Shown here: positions 1-9,003 of the stretch, piece after piece
Layout: the number at the start of each line of letters is the position of its first letter
How positions within the stretch are numbered: position 1 is the stretch's first letter
Origin: an uncultured delta proteobacterium
Lineage (GTDB): Bacteria > Desulfobacterota > Desulfobulbia > Desulfobulbales > Desulfocapsaceae
DNA: 64,000 nt
Reading direction: 5' to 3'
Assembly: GCA_903901335.1 (NCBI GenBank)
Contig: CAIUQR010000142.1
Span: 1 to 64,000, forward strand
The notes under the pieces: generated by a model
What the model was told of the DNA's origin: nothing
Databases searched by the model: none
The model's input: only the letters and a program-made list of their open reading frames with translations
Program-made: the position numbers and the translations under genes

Positions 1-71
1 AGCCGAACCACCTGCTTGCGCAACTCATACTGTGTCTGCTGATTGTGTTTTCTTGCATCTATCGTTTCCAT
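1..71 (-). CDS. IS630-type transposase, N-terminal fragment (runs off the window)
   Basis: The minus strand opens with ATG at 71 and reads METIDARKHNQQTQYELRKQ and then VVR before the window edge. This resembles the helix-turn-helix start of IS630-family transposases, whose N-terminus usually contains a QYELRKQVVR-like segment. Only 23 codons are visible, so completeness and catalytic residues cannot be judged. A C-terminal IS630 fragment near 50 kb shows that this family has been active in the genome. Family assignment is from motif memory only. Confidence 0.5.
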   Translation of the reverse strand, partial: METIDARKHNQQTQYELRKQVVR

Positions 72-273
72 GTTCACAACTATACAAGAAAACGTCAGGA
101 AAGGATACATATTATTTAGTTATTTAAACACCGTATCAATAAAAAAATCGTCTGAAATGATAGTTTAAAAAATCACTCATCATAACGAGGTATAAGGAGC
201 TTTAATCTTGGGATTTTTCTGCAAGCAGTATACGATGCGGTACAGAAAATAGCACGACATATGAAAAAAATCA

Positions 274-2937
274 TCAGCAATTAAAAAGTTTTTTCATTTC
301 GTAGAGAATTTCCATCGCCTCTCTAGGTGTCAGTTCATCAACATTCTGATTTTTCAAGAAATGACGTATTGGGTCAGCAGGTGGTTGAAACAGAGGTAAT
401 TGATTGGGGTGGCTTCTGTTCCGGGGAGGTTTCTTTATTTTTCTTTTGGCTATTGCAGGATCACCATCAGAATCAAATTCCCCATTCTCGATATTCTTGA
501 GAATTTCATTGGCCCGCTGAACAACATTGTTCGGTACACCGGCAAGACTTGCAACCTGGATGCCGTAGCTTCTGCTGGTCCCGCCCCGGACCAGTTTATG
601 AAGAAAGATGATGGTATCGTTCCATTCGCGTACGGCAATGGAGAAATTTTTGACCCGAGGCTGGGTTTTTACAAGATCGGTGAGTTCATGATAATGGGTG
701 GCAAAGAGGGTTTTAACACCTTTATTGTCTTTTTGGACGAGATCTTCAGCAACGGCCCAGGCTATGGCAAGGCCGTCGAAGGTCGATGTCCCTCTGCCAA
801 TTTCATCGAGAATGACAAGACTGCGGGATGTGGCATTATTTAAAATATTTGCGGTTTCATTCATCTCGACCATGAATGTCGATTGACCTCTGCGGATATC
901 ATCCATAGCCCCGACCCGGGTAAAGATGCGATCGACGATGCCGATTTGAGCGCGGTCGGCAGGAACGAAACTGCCCATCTGAGCCATCAGGACAATGAGG
1001 GCAGTCTGGCGTAAGACTGTGGATTTACCTGCCATATTAGGGCCGGTAATGATCAGGACTTCATCCGTTTTCTGGTTAAGGGAGAGATCGTTGGGGACAA
1101 ATTTTCCGGCAGGGAGGGAGCGTTCAATGACCGGGTGCCGACCTTCCTCAATACATATTTCCTCGCCTTCAGTGACCTCGGGCCTGCGATAGTGATAGAG
1201 ATAGGCGGTTTCGGCCAGAGATGAAAAAAGATCTATCTGGGCAAGGAGTTGAGAGGACTTGATAACTCTATGACTTTCCAGGGCAAGCTGATTACGCACT
1301 GTCAGAAAAAGGGTATGCTCCAGCTCAATTCGCTTATCTTCGGCCCCGATAACTTTGTCTTCAAACTTTTTTAACTCCGGGGTGATGAATCGTTCGGCGT
1401 TGACGAGGGTCTGTTTGCGGATATAGCGGTCAGGTATTTTGTCTGCATTAACCTTGCTGATCTCAATGAAATATCCAAAGACTCTATTGTATCCAATTTT
1501 GAGTTTCTGTATCCCTGTGGCCGTACGCTCCGAGTTTTCTAAATCAAGGATCAATTTTTTACTGTCACGAAGCAACACGATGAGTTCGTCAAGTTCATCG
1601 TTGTACCCTTTTTTAATGAGGTTTCCATCGTGAAGAGTAAGAGGGGCCTCTTCGTTGATAGCCCTTTCCAGGAGGAGGTGGAGATCGTTCAGCGTATCAA
1701 ATTCACCGGCAATGGCCAGAAGCTTATCAGTTTGGCATTGCTGGAGCAGGCTGTGGAGCCCTGGGAGCCCGGCCAGGGAGCGCTTCATTGCGAGCATATC
1801 CCTGGCATTCCCGGTGCCTAAAACCATCCGGCTGTTCAGCCGTTCCAGGTCGTAAATTGAATCGAGTGTCTCTCTCAGGTCGTGGCGGAGCGGGCCGTTC
1901 ATAAAAAAGAAATTGACCGCATCGAGGCGGCTGGTAATACGGTCGATATCTTGGAGCGGAAAAAGAAGGTGATGTTTCAGGAGCCGGGCTCCCATCGGAG
2001 TGCATGTGTGATCAAGCACCGATAAAAGCGAACCTTCCCTTGTCCCGCCAACGAGGGTCTGAGTCAGTTCAAGATTTCTTCTTGAGGAATCATCGATAAG
2101 AAGGATTGATCCGAGATCAATGGGGGAGATCTTTTCAATATGCCGGGTGTCGGTCTTCTGGGTTTCACGGATATAGTCGAGGAGAATGCCTGCGGCAATA
2201 ATGCCGCATCGCATCTGTTCGCAGCCGAATCCTGAAAGGTTAAGGACTTGAAAATGATCGAGAAGGATTTCTTCACAGGAAGAGTAATGAAATACGGAGG
2301 AGCTTCTTTCTGTGATACAGAGATTTGGCAGGAAGACCTTGGCCGTCTGGAGGAGAGGGGAAAGGTCTGCCGCGTCAGATTCATTGATAAGGAGTTCCGC
2401 AGGGCTCATCCGGGCCACTTCATCAATGATGAAGTCTCCGTTGGGCGTATTGTCTTGAAAATCACCGACAAGGAACTCTCCAGTGCTGAGATCGAGAAAA
2501 CTCAGACCATAGGAGATATTTTTGCCCTGTCCCTGTCTGACAAGTGCGGCAACGTAGTGATTGCTTTTATCGTCGAGGAGTTGATGGTCTGTGACAACCC
2601 CGGGCGAAATTATCCGGGTCACTTCTCTTTTAACAATACCTTTAGCCTGTGACGGATCTTCGGTCTGTTCGCAGATGGCCACACGATGACCGGCTTTAAT
2701 GAGTTTGGCGAGATAGGATGGGGCGGCATGATAGGGTACACCGCACATCGGGATTTTGTCCGCATCTGCTTTATTGTTTCTGGAGGTGAGCGTGATGCCG
2801 AGCGTTTTTGACGCAATTCTGGCATCGTCAAAAAACATTTCATAGAAATCGCCCATACGATAAAAAAGGAGGGCATTCTGGTGCTGTTCTTTAATCTCAA
2901 GATACTGCTGGAGCATCGGAGTTACTTTAACTGGCAT
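274..2937 (-). CDS. mutS: DNA mismatch repair protein MutS
   Basis: The 887-residue protein is full length for MutS, the ATPase that recognises mismatches and recruits MutL. The N-terminal mismatch-reading motif is visible in MGDFYEMFFDD (the Phe-Tyr-Glu wedge). The C-terminal ABC-type ATPase has Walker A GPNMAGKSTVLRQ and Walker B LVILDEIGRGTSTFDG. Its ATG at 2937 lies inside the end of the upstream HIT gene (stop at 2927-2929), an 11-base overlap implying translational coupling in one minus-strand operon. Nothing looks broken. Confidence 0.97.
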   Translation of the reverse strand: MPVKVTPMLQQYLEIKEQHQNALLFYRMGDFYEMFFDDARIASKTLGITLTSRNNKADADKIPMCGVPYHAAPSYLAKLIKAGHRVAICEQTEDPSQAKGIVKREVTRIISPGVVTDHQLLDDKSNHYVAALVRQGQGKNISYGLSFLDLSTGEFLVGDFQDNTPNGDFIIDEVARMSPAELLINESDAADLSPLLQTAKVFLPNLCITERSSSVFHYSSCEEILLDHFQVLNLSGFGCEQMRCGIIAAGILLDYIRETQKTDTRHIEKISPIDLGSILLIDDSSRRNLELTQTLVGGTREGSLLSVLDHTCTPMGARLLKHHLLFPLQDIDRITSRLDAVNFFFMNGPLRHDLRETLDSIYDLERLNSRMVLGTGNARDMLAMKRSLAGLPGLHSLLQQCQTDKLLAIAGEFDTLNDLHLLLERAINEEAPLTLHDGNLIKKGYNDELDELIVLLRDSKKLILDLENSERTATGIQKLKIGYNRVFGYFIEISKVNADKIPDRYIRKQTLVNAERFITPELKKFEDKVIGAEDKRIELEHTLFLTVRNQLALESHRVIKSSQLLAQIDLFSSLAETAYLYHYRRPEVTEGEEICIEEGRHPVIERSLPAGKFVPNDLSLNQKTDEVLIITGPNMAGKSTVLRQTALIVLMAQMGSFVPADRAQIGIVDRIFTRVGAMDDIRRGQSTFMVEMNETANILNNATSRSLVILDEIGRGTSTFDGLAIAWAVAEDLVQKDNKGVKTLFATHYHELTDLVKTQPRVKNFSIAVREWNDTIIFLHKLVRGGTSRSYGIQVASLAGVPNNVVQRANEILKNIENGEFDSDGDPAIAKRKIKKPPRNRSHPNQLPLFQPPADPIRHFLKNQNVDELTPREAMEILYEMKKLFNC

Positions 2938-3448
2938 TGTTTATTGCGGAATGAAGAGAAATGAGTTGAATAAAATCAGGGAGAAGGCGTTTATAGGTGG
3001 CTGAAATATGTTCAGGAATGGTCCTGACATCGGCGAGCACAGTCATGAAGTTGTGATCACCATCCCAACGGGGAACGATATGAAAATGGAGATGATCAGC
3101 AATGCCTGCACCGGCTGAGGTACCGATATTGCACCCGATGTTAAGGCCCTCTGGAGCGAAATGTTTCTGAAGAATGGCGCTGCATGCCTGCAGCATTTCC
3201 ATCAAGGCCAGGTTTTCATCCGTTTGCAGGGAAGTTATGCAGTCAATATGCCGGATTGGTGCGACGAGCAGGTGACCATGGGCGTAGGGGTATCTGTTCA
3301 GCAGGACAAGAACTTTCTGGTCACGGTAAAGGAGCAGATGTTCCTCGGTATATGGAGAAAGTCCAGGCGGCTCGAAAAGACATCCTGCAACAGCAGGTGC
3401 TTCTCCCCGCACATGTTCTATACGCCATGGGGTCCAAAAAGTTTTCAT
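2927..3448 (-). CDS. HIT-family hydrolase (Ap4A phosphorylase-like)
   Basis: A 173-residue histidine-triad protein. The motif HLHFHIVPR near the C-terminus carries the H-x-H-x-H triad of the nucleotide hydrolase/transferase superfamily. The N-terminus MKTFWTPWRIEHV resembles Ap4A-phosphorylase-like HIT proteins of Desulfobacterota. I chose the ATG at 3448 because GGAGGG sits just upstream; a longer frame to 3490 exists but lacks family-like sequence. It overlaps mutS by 11 bases. The exact nucleotide substrate cannot be told from sequence. Confidence 0.85.
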   Translation of the reverse strand: MKTFWTPWRIEHVRGEAPAVAGCLFEPPGLSPYTEEHLLLYRDQKVLVLLNRYPYAHGHLLVAPIRHIDCITSLQTDENLALMEMLQACSAILQKHFAPEGLNIGCNIGTSAGAGIADHLHFHIVPRWDGDHNFMTVLADVRTIPEHISATYKRLLPDFIQLISLHSAINNAS

Positions 3449-3748
3449 TGCATTTCCCTCCGGAAATTGACTGTAATATACTGTGACCAATAACGGAAGT
3501 ATTGAAAAAACTCAAGGGCGCTAAATTATATTTTTAATGAGAAACGCTTTGAAATATCAGAGGGATTTGATAGGATTTAAAGAAATTCTGCCATTATCGG
3601 TTGCGCAAACCGTGTCGCAATAGGTATACTGTATAACTGATGTTTGTTATCACAGCTTTTTTAAAAAGGTTTGTTAGAACTACCCCATTCGGCTAAAAAT
3701 AATTAAAATAAAAATTATTCCGGTATGATACGGAATGTATGGAGATGA
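3449..3748. other. Intergenic region between the HIT gene and efp
   Basis: Divergent 300-base spacer that should hold the promoters of both the HIT-mutS operon and the efp-epmA pair. The best candidate for efp is TTGCGC at 3601-3606 and TATACT at 3625-3630 with an 18-base spacer, giving a leader of about 110 bases. No small gene or RNA was recognised. Confidence 0.4.
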
Positions 3749-4315
3749 ATGATGTACAGCGCTTCTGATTTGCGTAAGGGCCTGAAGATACAGATTGATG
3801 GGAATCCTTTTATTGTTACGGATTTTGAGTTTTCAAAACCCGGTAAAGGCCAGGCCCTTTACCGATGTAAAATGCGGAATATGATTTCTGGAAATCAGTT
3901 TACCCAGACCTACCGTTCAAATGACAAGTTTGAAAAGGCTGACCTGGAAGAGAGAAAAATGCAATATCTCTATAACAAGGAAAATGATTATTATTTCATG
4001 GATATAGAGAGTTACGAGCAGATTTTCATTACGAAGGAGCATTTAGGAGATAATATAAATTTTCTCATTGATAATATGGAGTTGCAGGTACTGCTGTTCG
4101 GAGGGAAACCTATCGATGTGAGCCTGCCGATTTTTGTTAATCTGATGGTTATCAGGGCCGATCCCTGGGCAAAAGGCGACACCTCCGGGACAGATACCAA
4201 ACCGGTGACCGTTGAGACCGGCTATGTGCTGCAGGTTCCTCCTTTTGTCGAGGAGGGTGAAAAAATACAGATCGATACCCGTACTGGTCAGTATGTCACC
4301 AGAGTGAAAGACTAA
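3749..4315 (+). CDS. efp: Translation elongation factor P
   Basis: The 188-residue protein has the three beta-barrel arrangement expected for EF-P, which enters the ribosomal E site to relieve stalling at polyproline. The loop SKPGKGQAL carries the modifiable lysine (residue 33 counted from the first Met). Two adjacent ATG codons (3749 and 3752) follow GGAG at 3741; either could start. It lies six bases upstream of epmA, which encodes the enzyme family that adds beta-lysine to this residue, so modification of the EpmA type is likely here. Confidence 0.96.
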   Translation: MMYSASDLRKGLKIQIDGNPFIVTDFEFSKPGKGQALYRCKMRNMISGNQFTQTYRSNDKFEKADLEERKMQYLYNKENDYYFMDIESYEQIFITKEHLGDNINFLIDNMELQVLLFGGKPIDVSLPIFVNLMVIRADPWAKGDTSGTDTKPVTVETGYVLQVPPFVEEGEKIQIDTRTGQYVTRVKD

Positions 4316-4321
4316 GTTCCG

Positions 4322-5251
4322 ATGCTCTCTCTTCCAGAGCTGCACATGCGTGCAGCTCTTTTACGTCTTGTCCGTTCCTTTTTTTTGGGCCTGGGGTTTC
4401 TGGAGGTGGATACCCCGGTTCGTCAACCCGTTATTATTCCTGAAAGAAACATTATTCCACTTCAGTCCGGCAGCTGGTTTTTGCAGGCCTCTCCGGAATT
4501 GTGCATGAAACGTCTGCTTGCTGCGGGCTGCGAGAGGATTTTTCAAATATGTCCGTGTTTCCGGGCAGGAGAAAAAGGACGCCTCCATCTGGAGGAATTT
4601 ACCATGCTGGAATGGTATCGAACCGACGCGGATTATTATGATCTGATGGCTGATTGCGAGGATTTCCTTCGTTATGTAGAAGAAAATTTCCGGATGGAAT
4701 TTTCCGACCACCTATCTCTTTTAAGCAAGGGCGTTTTTTCCGGAGCGGACGCAATCAATTTGACGAGGGAATGGGAAAGGCGTACAGTTGCCGAGGCGTT
4801 TGCCCGTTACAGTCCGGTTTCCTTGGAGCAGGCCATGGAGACGGACAGGTTTGAGGAACTCCTGGTTGAAAACATCGAACCGCACCTCGGTTTCGGGTCA
4901 CCTCTATTTTTGTGTGATTATCCTGCTCTGCACGGATCGCTCGCAAAACTAAAGGACGAAAACCCGGCAGTGGCTGAGCGGTTTGAACTGTATCTGGCTG
5001 GTATAGAACTTGCGAATGGATTTTCGGAATTAACGGATGGTTGTGAACAGCAACAGCGTTTTGATGATGAATTGAGATATATGCATGAAAATGGCAGAAA
5101 GACTACCGGCATGCCTGAGCGTTTTCTTAGTGCTCTAAATGACCTGGACCGGGTTGCCGGAATAGCCTTTGGTCTCGATCGCCTCCTTATGCTCATTATG
5201 GGAAAAAAGACCCTTGATGAGGTTGTGACTTTCGCGCCATCTGAATTGTAA
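4322..5251 (+). CDS. epmA: EF-P (R)-beta-lysine ligase EpmA (lysyl-tRNA synthetase-like)
   Basis: A 309-residue class II aminoacyl-tRNA synthetase catalytic core without the anticodon-binding domain, as in EpmA (GenX/PoxA). Motif 2 is seen in FRAGEKGRLHLEEFTMLEWY and motif 3 in GIAFGLDRLLML. The family attaches (R)-beta-lysine to the EF-P loop lysine. It starts six bases after efp, so the two are almost certainly co-transcribed and functionally paired. The aminomutase EpmB, which makes beta-lysine, is not in the window. Confidence 0.93.
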   Translation: MLSLPELHMRAALLRLVRSFFLGLGFLEVDTPVRQPVIIPERNIIPLQSGSWFLQASPELCMKRLLAAGCERIFQICPCFRAGEKGRLHLEEFTMLEWYRTDADYYDLMADCEDFLRYVEENFRMEFSDHLSLLSKGVFSGADAINLTREWERRTVAEAFARYSPVSLEQAMETDRFEELLVENIEPHLGFGSPLFLCDYPALHGSLAKLKDENPAVAERFELYLAGIELANGFSELTDGCEQQQRFDDELRYMHENGRKTTGMPERFLSALNDLDRVAGIAFGLDRLLMLIMGKKTLDEVVTFAPSEL

Positions 5252-5406
5252 GGTTTCTTGAGAAAAAGAGTAGTATCTGATATGCTGAACTGATACCTTC
5301 TATGTCAGGATGTTCAGGTGCGAAAAAGTTGCAGTAATTGAAAAATAAGGCACAGCAGTTTGTTTTCCTTTAGAGGGAGTGTTATCAACCGTTCTTGGCC
5401 CGATAG

Positions 5407-5412
5407 TATAAT
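5407..5412 (+). promoter_or_regulatory. Candidate -10 element for the EPS trio
   Basis: A perfect TATAAT stands 17 bases before the Wzz-like start codon. No good -35 is found at 16-18 bases upstream (ATCAAC at 17), so if used the promoter is weak or activator-dependent. Confidence 0.3.
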
Positions 5413-5429
5413 CGTGCCCAAATCAATCA

Positions 5430-7043
5430 ATGGTTATGGATTTAAAACAAAGTCAGCAAGTTAGAAAGTATATTGATATAATCTTGCGCAGGAAGGCCCT
5501 GATTATAGCCTTCCTGTTATTAGGTGTTGCGGTCGGTTTGTTTTTGACGGTGACCATGCCAAAACAATATCGCGCTACGGCCCTTCTCAGCTTCCAGGAG
5601 CAGAAGATCAACCCTGCCAAGATGTCTCCGGATATTCAAAGCAAGATCCGCGACATGGTGAGTACACTAACTCAGATAGTGACCAGTAGAACCAATCTGG
5701 AAAAACTGATTACAGACTTAAAGTTGTATAGAGCTGAAAGAAATAAATTGCCGATGGAGGATGTGATTGATTCGATGCGTAAACATATCGAAATCAAACC
5801 GTCATCTCGTGGCGATACATTCCATATAAGTTTTGAAGGGAGTGTACCTGAAGAGGTTGTGAAGGTTGCAAATTCTCTGGCGGCAAAATTCATTGAGGAG
5901 AATATTAAATACAGGGAGGAGCGGGCAACCGAGACATCAGCTTATACGAAGAATGAGCTGCAGATGGCCAAGGTCGTCCTCGACAAAAAAGAAGATGCAA
6001 TGCGGGCGTATAAGCTGAAAAACTATAATGAAATGGCCGAGCAGCGGGAGGGAAATCTTACCCGTTTAAATTCATTACAGCAACAATACCAAGGGCAACA
6101 GACCAGTACTCAGGATCTGGAACGAACCAAAGTAATGCTTCAGGAACAGATAACTGCGAGAAAGAACGCTTTGACGGCTGTGAATGTCTCTGTGAATGCT
6201 GAAGGAGGGAAAGAGGGTATTAAAGGAAACGTTGAGCCGGGAGAAAGTGAGGCACAACAATTAGAGCGTATGAAGAAGCTCTACGCCTCGCTTTTAATTA
6301 AATACACTGACAAACATCCGGAGGCTATACGGATTCATAGGATAATAGAAAAACTTGAGCAATCTGGGGGGAGCCAGCATACGGGATCGGTTGCGGGGAG
6401 AAAGGGGGATTCCTTGGCAATGGATCCTATTCTCTCACAGCTTACGATGCAGATGAAAAAGATTGAAATAGACATTGATAGTCTGAATAAGGAAAGACAA
6501 CGAACCAAAGATCTAATCAAAAAATATGAAGAATGGGTTGCAGAGGCTCCTAACCGGGAAGCTGAATGGTCTATGCTTACCCGTGAGTACAGTGAGTATA
6601 AAAAACATTACGATTTCCTCGTTGCTCAGGACTTGCAGGCCGATTCCATCGTGCATCTTGAGCAGAAACAGAAAGGAAGTCAGTTTAAGATAGAAGATAG
6701 TGCCAGGGTGCCGGAAAAGCCGTTCAGACCAGATTTTTATAAGATCATGGGGATGGCCCTCGCCTCAGGTCTTTTGTTGGGATTCGGACTTGCCTTAGGG
6801 GAAGCATTCCTGGATTCATCATTTAAGGATGTGGACGACATCGAGACTTCTCTTGGTCTGTCGGTTATATGCTCGATCCCCTATATTTACACGGAAAAAG
6901 AAAATTATCGGGAGAAAATGAAGTCTTTTGCCTGGACGATAGCCTTCGTCGTCTGTGTGATTGTCCTTGGGGTGGCTATCTTGTATTTCTGGAAACACGG
7001 GCAGATAATTCTGAAGCTTGGCCAGGGAAAATTGGATGTATAA
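5430..7043 (+). CDS. Wzz/GNVR-type polysaccharide chain-length regulator
   Basis: A 537-residue inner-membrane protein of the Wzz superfamily, which sets polymer length in Wzx/Wzy-type export. An N-terminal membrane helix follows a short cytosolic tail (around residues 25-45), a long periplasmic region is rich in heptad-like Lys/Glu/Gln coiled coil (about 150-420), and a second helix lies near 440-460. A third hydrophobic stretch comes near the C-terminus (about 500-520). Like the variant found in exosortase-A EPS loci, it has no fused kinase. Its stop overlaps the next start by eight bases, indicating coupling with the ATPase and kinase downstream. Confidence 0.85.
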   Translation: MVMDLKQSQQVRKYIDIILRRKALIIAFLLLGVAVGLFLTVTMPKQYRATALLSFQEQKINPAKMSPDIQSKIRDMVSTLTQIVTSRTNLEKLITDLKLYRAERNKLPMEDVIDSMRKHIEIKPSSRGDTFHISFEGSVPEEVVKVANSLAAKFIEENIKYREERATETSAYTKNELQMAKVVLDKKEDAMRAYKLKNYNEMAEQREGNLTRLNSLQQQYQGQQTSTQDLERTKVMLQEQITARKNALTAVNVSVNAEGGKEGIKGNVEPGESEAQQLERMKKLYASLLIKYTDKHPEAIRIHRIIEKLEQSGGSQHTGSVAGRKGDSLAMDPILSQLTMQMKKIEIDIDSLNKERQRTKDLIKKYEEWVAEAPNREAEWSMLTREYSEYKKHYDFLVAQDLQADSIVHLEQKQKGSQFKIEDSARVPEKPFRPDFYKIMGMALASGLLLGFGLALGEAFLDSSFKDVDDIETSLGLSVICSIPYIYTEKENYREKMKSFAWTIAFVVCVIVLGVAILYFWKHGQIILKLGQGKLDV

Positions 7044-7998
7044 GCACTATTACGGTCTTTTAAGGAATCCATTCGAGCTTGCACCGGACTCCGGGGCGTT
7101 GTTTCTGAGCGAGACGCATAAAGAAGGGCTGGCGACACTGAAATATGGAATTCTCTCGAACAAGGGGTTCCTGCTCCTTACCGGAGGAGTGGGGACCGGG
7201 AAAACAACCTTGATAAATGTTCTGATAAAGTCTCTTAAGCCCGCTGTAAAAGTTTGTGTGCTTTCAAATCCGATTCTTACCTCTTCAGAATTTCTCTATT
7301 TTATCGCCTCAAAATTAGGCATGCCTTTTTTTATAAATAAGGTGAAGTTTATTCAGGATTTTTCGGAGCTGCTCGGAAAATGTGTAGAAAATGATGAGAA
7401 GATCCTGCTGATTATTGATGAGGCCCATGTCCTTCCTGTTGAATTGCTGGAGGAGATACGGCTTCTTTCCAACCTGGCTGGTGACGGACACAATGTCTTA
7501 AGTATTTTTCTGGTCGGCCAACCTGAATTACTTGACCGGCTGGCACATGAACGCCTTCTGCCCTTGCGTCAGCGGATTGGCATCAGGTTCCATCTTGACT
7601 CCTTTTCCCCTGAAGACACTGTGCAGTATATTCTCTACAGGCTGAATAAGGCCGGAGCCAGAAATACCGGCCTGTTTTCTGAAAAAGCCGTCACAATGAT
7701 CCATCTGACAACGCACGGGAATCCTCGACTTATCAATATATTGTGTGATCATGCCTTGTTAAGTGGTTATTCTCAGGAACAATTGATCATTGATGATGCC
7801 ACGGTCTCCGAATGTGTTCGAGAGTTACACCTGCCTGGGGATTCGATAACCTTTGATCTTGCGCCCCCTGCGCAATCGATAGGGAAAAAGAGAGGATTGA
7901 TACCCTGTCTGGTTGCTTTTTTTCTGATTCTGCTCGTCATTGTTTTCTCCGACCCGTTGAGATCGAAAATATTAGGGGCAATAAAACATTTTTTATAA
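7036..7998 (+). CDS. ExeA-like AAA ATPase, EPS-locus type
   Basis: A 320-residue AAA ATPase beginning MYKHYYGLLRNPFELAPD, the hallmark start of ExeA/GspA-like and exosortase-A-associated ATPases. Walker A is GGVGTGKTTL and Walker B LLIIDEAHVLP, with a sensor segment FLVGQPEL. A single membrane helix lies near the C-terminus (about residues 290-310), so the ATPase faces the cytosol. The ATG at 7036 overlaps the Wzz gene by eight bases; an in-frame start at 7018 is less likely. Such proteins sit between chain-length regulator and kinase in many EPS clusters, but their exact role is unproven. Confidence 0.85.
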   Translation: MYKHYYGLLRNPFELAPDSGALFLSETHKEGLATLKYGILSNKGFLLLTGGVGTGKTTLINVLIKSLKPAVKVCVLSNPILTSSEFLYFIASKLGMPFFINKVKFIQDFSELLGKCVENDEKILLIIDEAHVLPVELLEEIRLLSNLAGDGHNVLSIFLVGQPELLDRLAHERLLPLRQRIGIRFHLDSFSPEDTVQYILYRLNKAGARNTGLFSEKAVTMIHLTTHGNPRLINILCDHALLSGYSQEQLIIDDATVSECVRELHLPGDSITFDLAPPAQSIGKKRGLIPCLVAFFLILLVIVFSDPLRSKILGAIKHFL

Positions 7999-8040
7999 CT
8001 CAATCTGAAAAATTCTGAAAAAATACAGGCGTGAATCATT

Positions 8041-8913
8041 ATGGGAAAGGTTTTTAGGGCATTAGAAAAATCCCGGGAAGGATATGCTGAAGAGACGAAT
8101 GGGGATAAAAAGACGGCGAGTCACGGGCCATCGTCAGTAGAAAGAGAGAGCCCGGCGGCACCGGAAGCTGAATCACCGCGATCATCTGTGGAAAATATTA
8201 CCCAGACTGGTCATTGGGATGAGAGATTACTCAAGGTCACCGGATTTTCCGGTCGACTCTCGGAGTCGTTCCGTGTGCTGCGGAGCCGGATTCTTCATCC
8301 TTCAGGCGAGGGAAAAAACCTGAGGACAATCCTGGTGACTTCAACGGCGCCTGGAGAAGGAAAGAGTTTTGTTTCCGCCAATCTGGCAATATCCCTTGCC
8401 CAGGGGATGGATCAATATTGTCTTATGGTCGATTGCGACCTGCGTCGTCCGACTCTTGCCGGTCTGTTTGGCATGAAAAATGATCCCGGTCTTTCGGATT
8501 ACCTGCAGACACGATTCGATGTTCCCAGAATTATTCAGAAAACATCGGTAGAAAAGCTCACCCTTCTGGCCAGCGGCAGTCCTCCCGTAAACCCTTCAGA
8601 GCTGTTAGGTTCTTCTCGCATGAAGGGCCTGGTAGAAGAGATTTCTTCCCGCTATGATGACCGTTTTATTATTTTTGACAGCCCGCCGATTCAGGCCGCA
8701 TCGGAAACAGCCGTTCTGGCCAAGCAGGTTGATGGTGTTATCCTTGTAATCAGGTGGGGTGCCTCCGGTCGTGACCATATCAAGAGACTTGTCGATGATA
8801 TCGGCAAGGAAAAAATAATCGGTGTGGTGTTCAATGGTTTTAAAAGCAATATTGTTGAATCGAAGCTCCTCAATTATTATGATCATTATCAGTATGAATA
8901 TACCCATAAATAA
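8041..8913 (+). CDS. CpsD/CapB-like bacterial tyrosine kinase
   Basis: A 290-residue P-loop tyrosine autokinase of the BY-kinase family. Walker A is STAPGEGKSFVSANLA, Walker A' VDCDLRRPT, and Walker B FIIFDSPP. The C-terminus NYYDHYQYEYTHK is a tyrosine cluster, the usual autophosphorylation tail. About 70 low-complexity residues precede the kinase domain. BY-kinases work with a Wzz-type activator, here encoded two genes upstream, and cycle phosphorylation to control EPS polymerisation. It lies 42 bases after the ATPase. Confidence 0.93.
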   Translation: MGKVFRALEKSREGYAEETNGDKKTASHGPSSVERESPAAPEAESPRSSVENITQTGHWDERLLKVTGFSGRLSESFRVLRSRILHPSGEGKNLRTILVTSTAPGEGKSFVSANLAISLAQGMDQYCLMVDCDLRRPTLAGLFGMKNDPGLSDYLQTRFDVPRIIQKTSVEKLTLLASGSPPVNPSELLGSSRMKGLVEEISSRYDDRFIIFDSPPIQAASETAVLAKQVDGVILVIRWGASGRDHIKRLVDDIGKEKIIGVVFNGFKSNIVESKLLNYYDHYQYEYTHK

Positions 8914-9003
8914 TGCGAGCAGGTTTGGGGCAGATCATACCTTGCGTCTTGAATAGCTGCCTGCTGAGAAAACCGTTCATTCAGAGAACGGATCCCTTCA
9001 TGA

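Noticed and set aside
8973-8991. Hairpin CCGTTC...GAACGG after the tyrosine-kinase gene
   Set aside because: Six-base stem without an adjacent T-run; the T-run at 9009-9016 is too far away to call a terminator with confidence.
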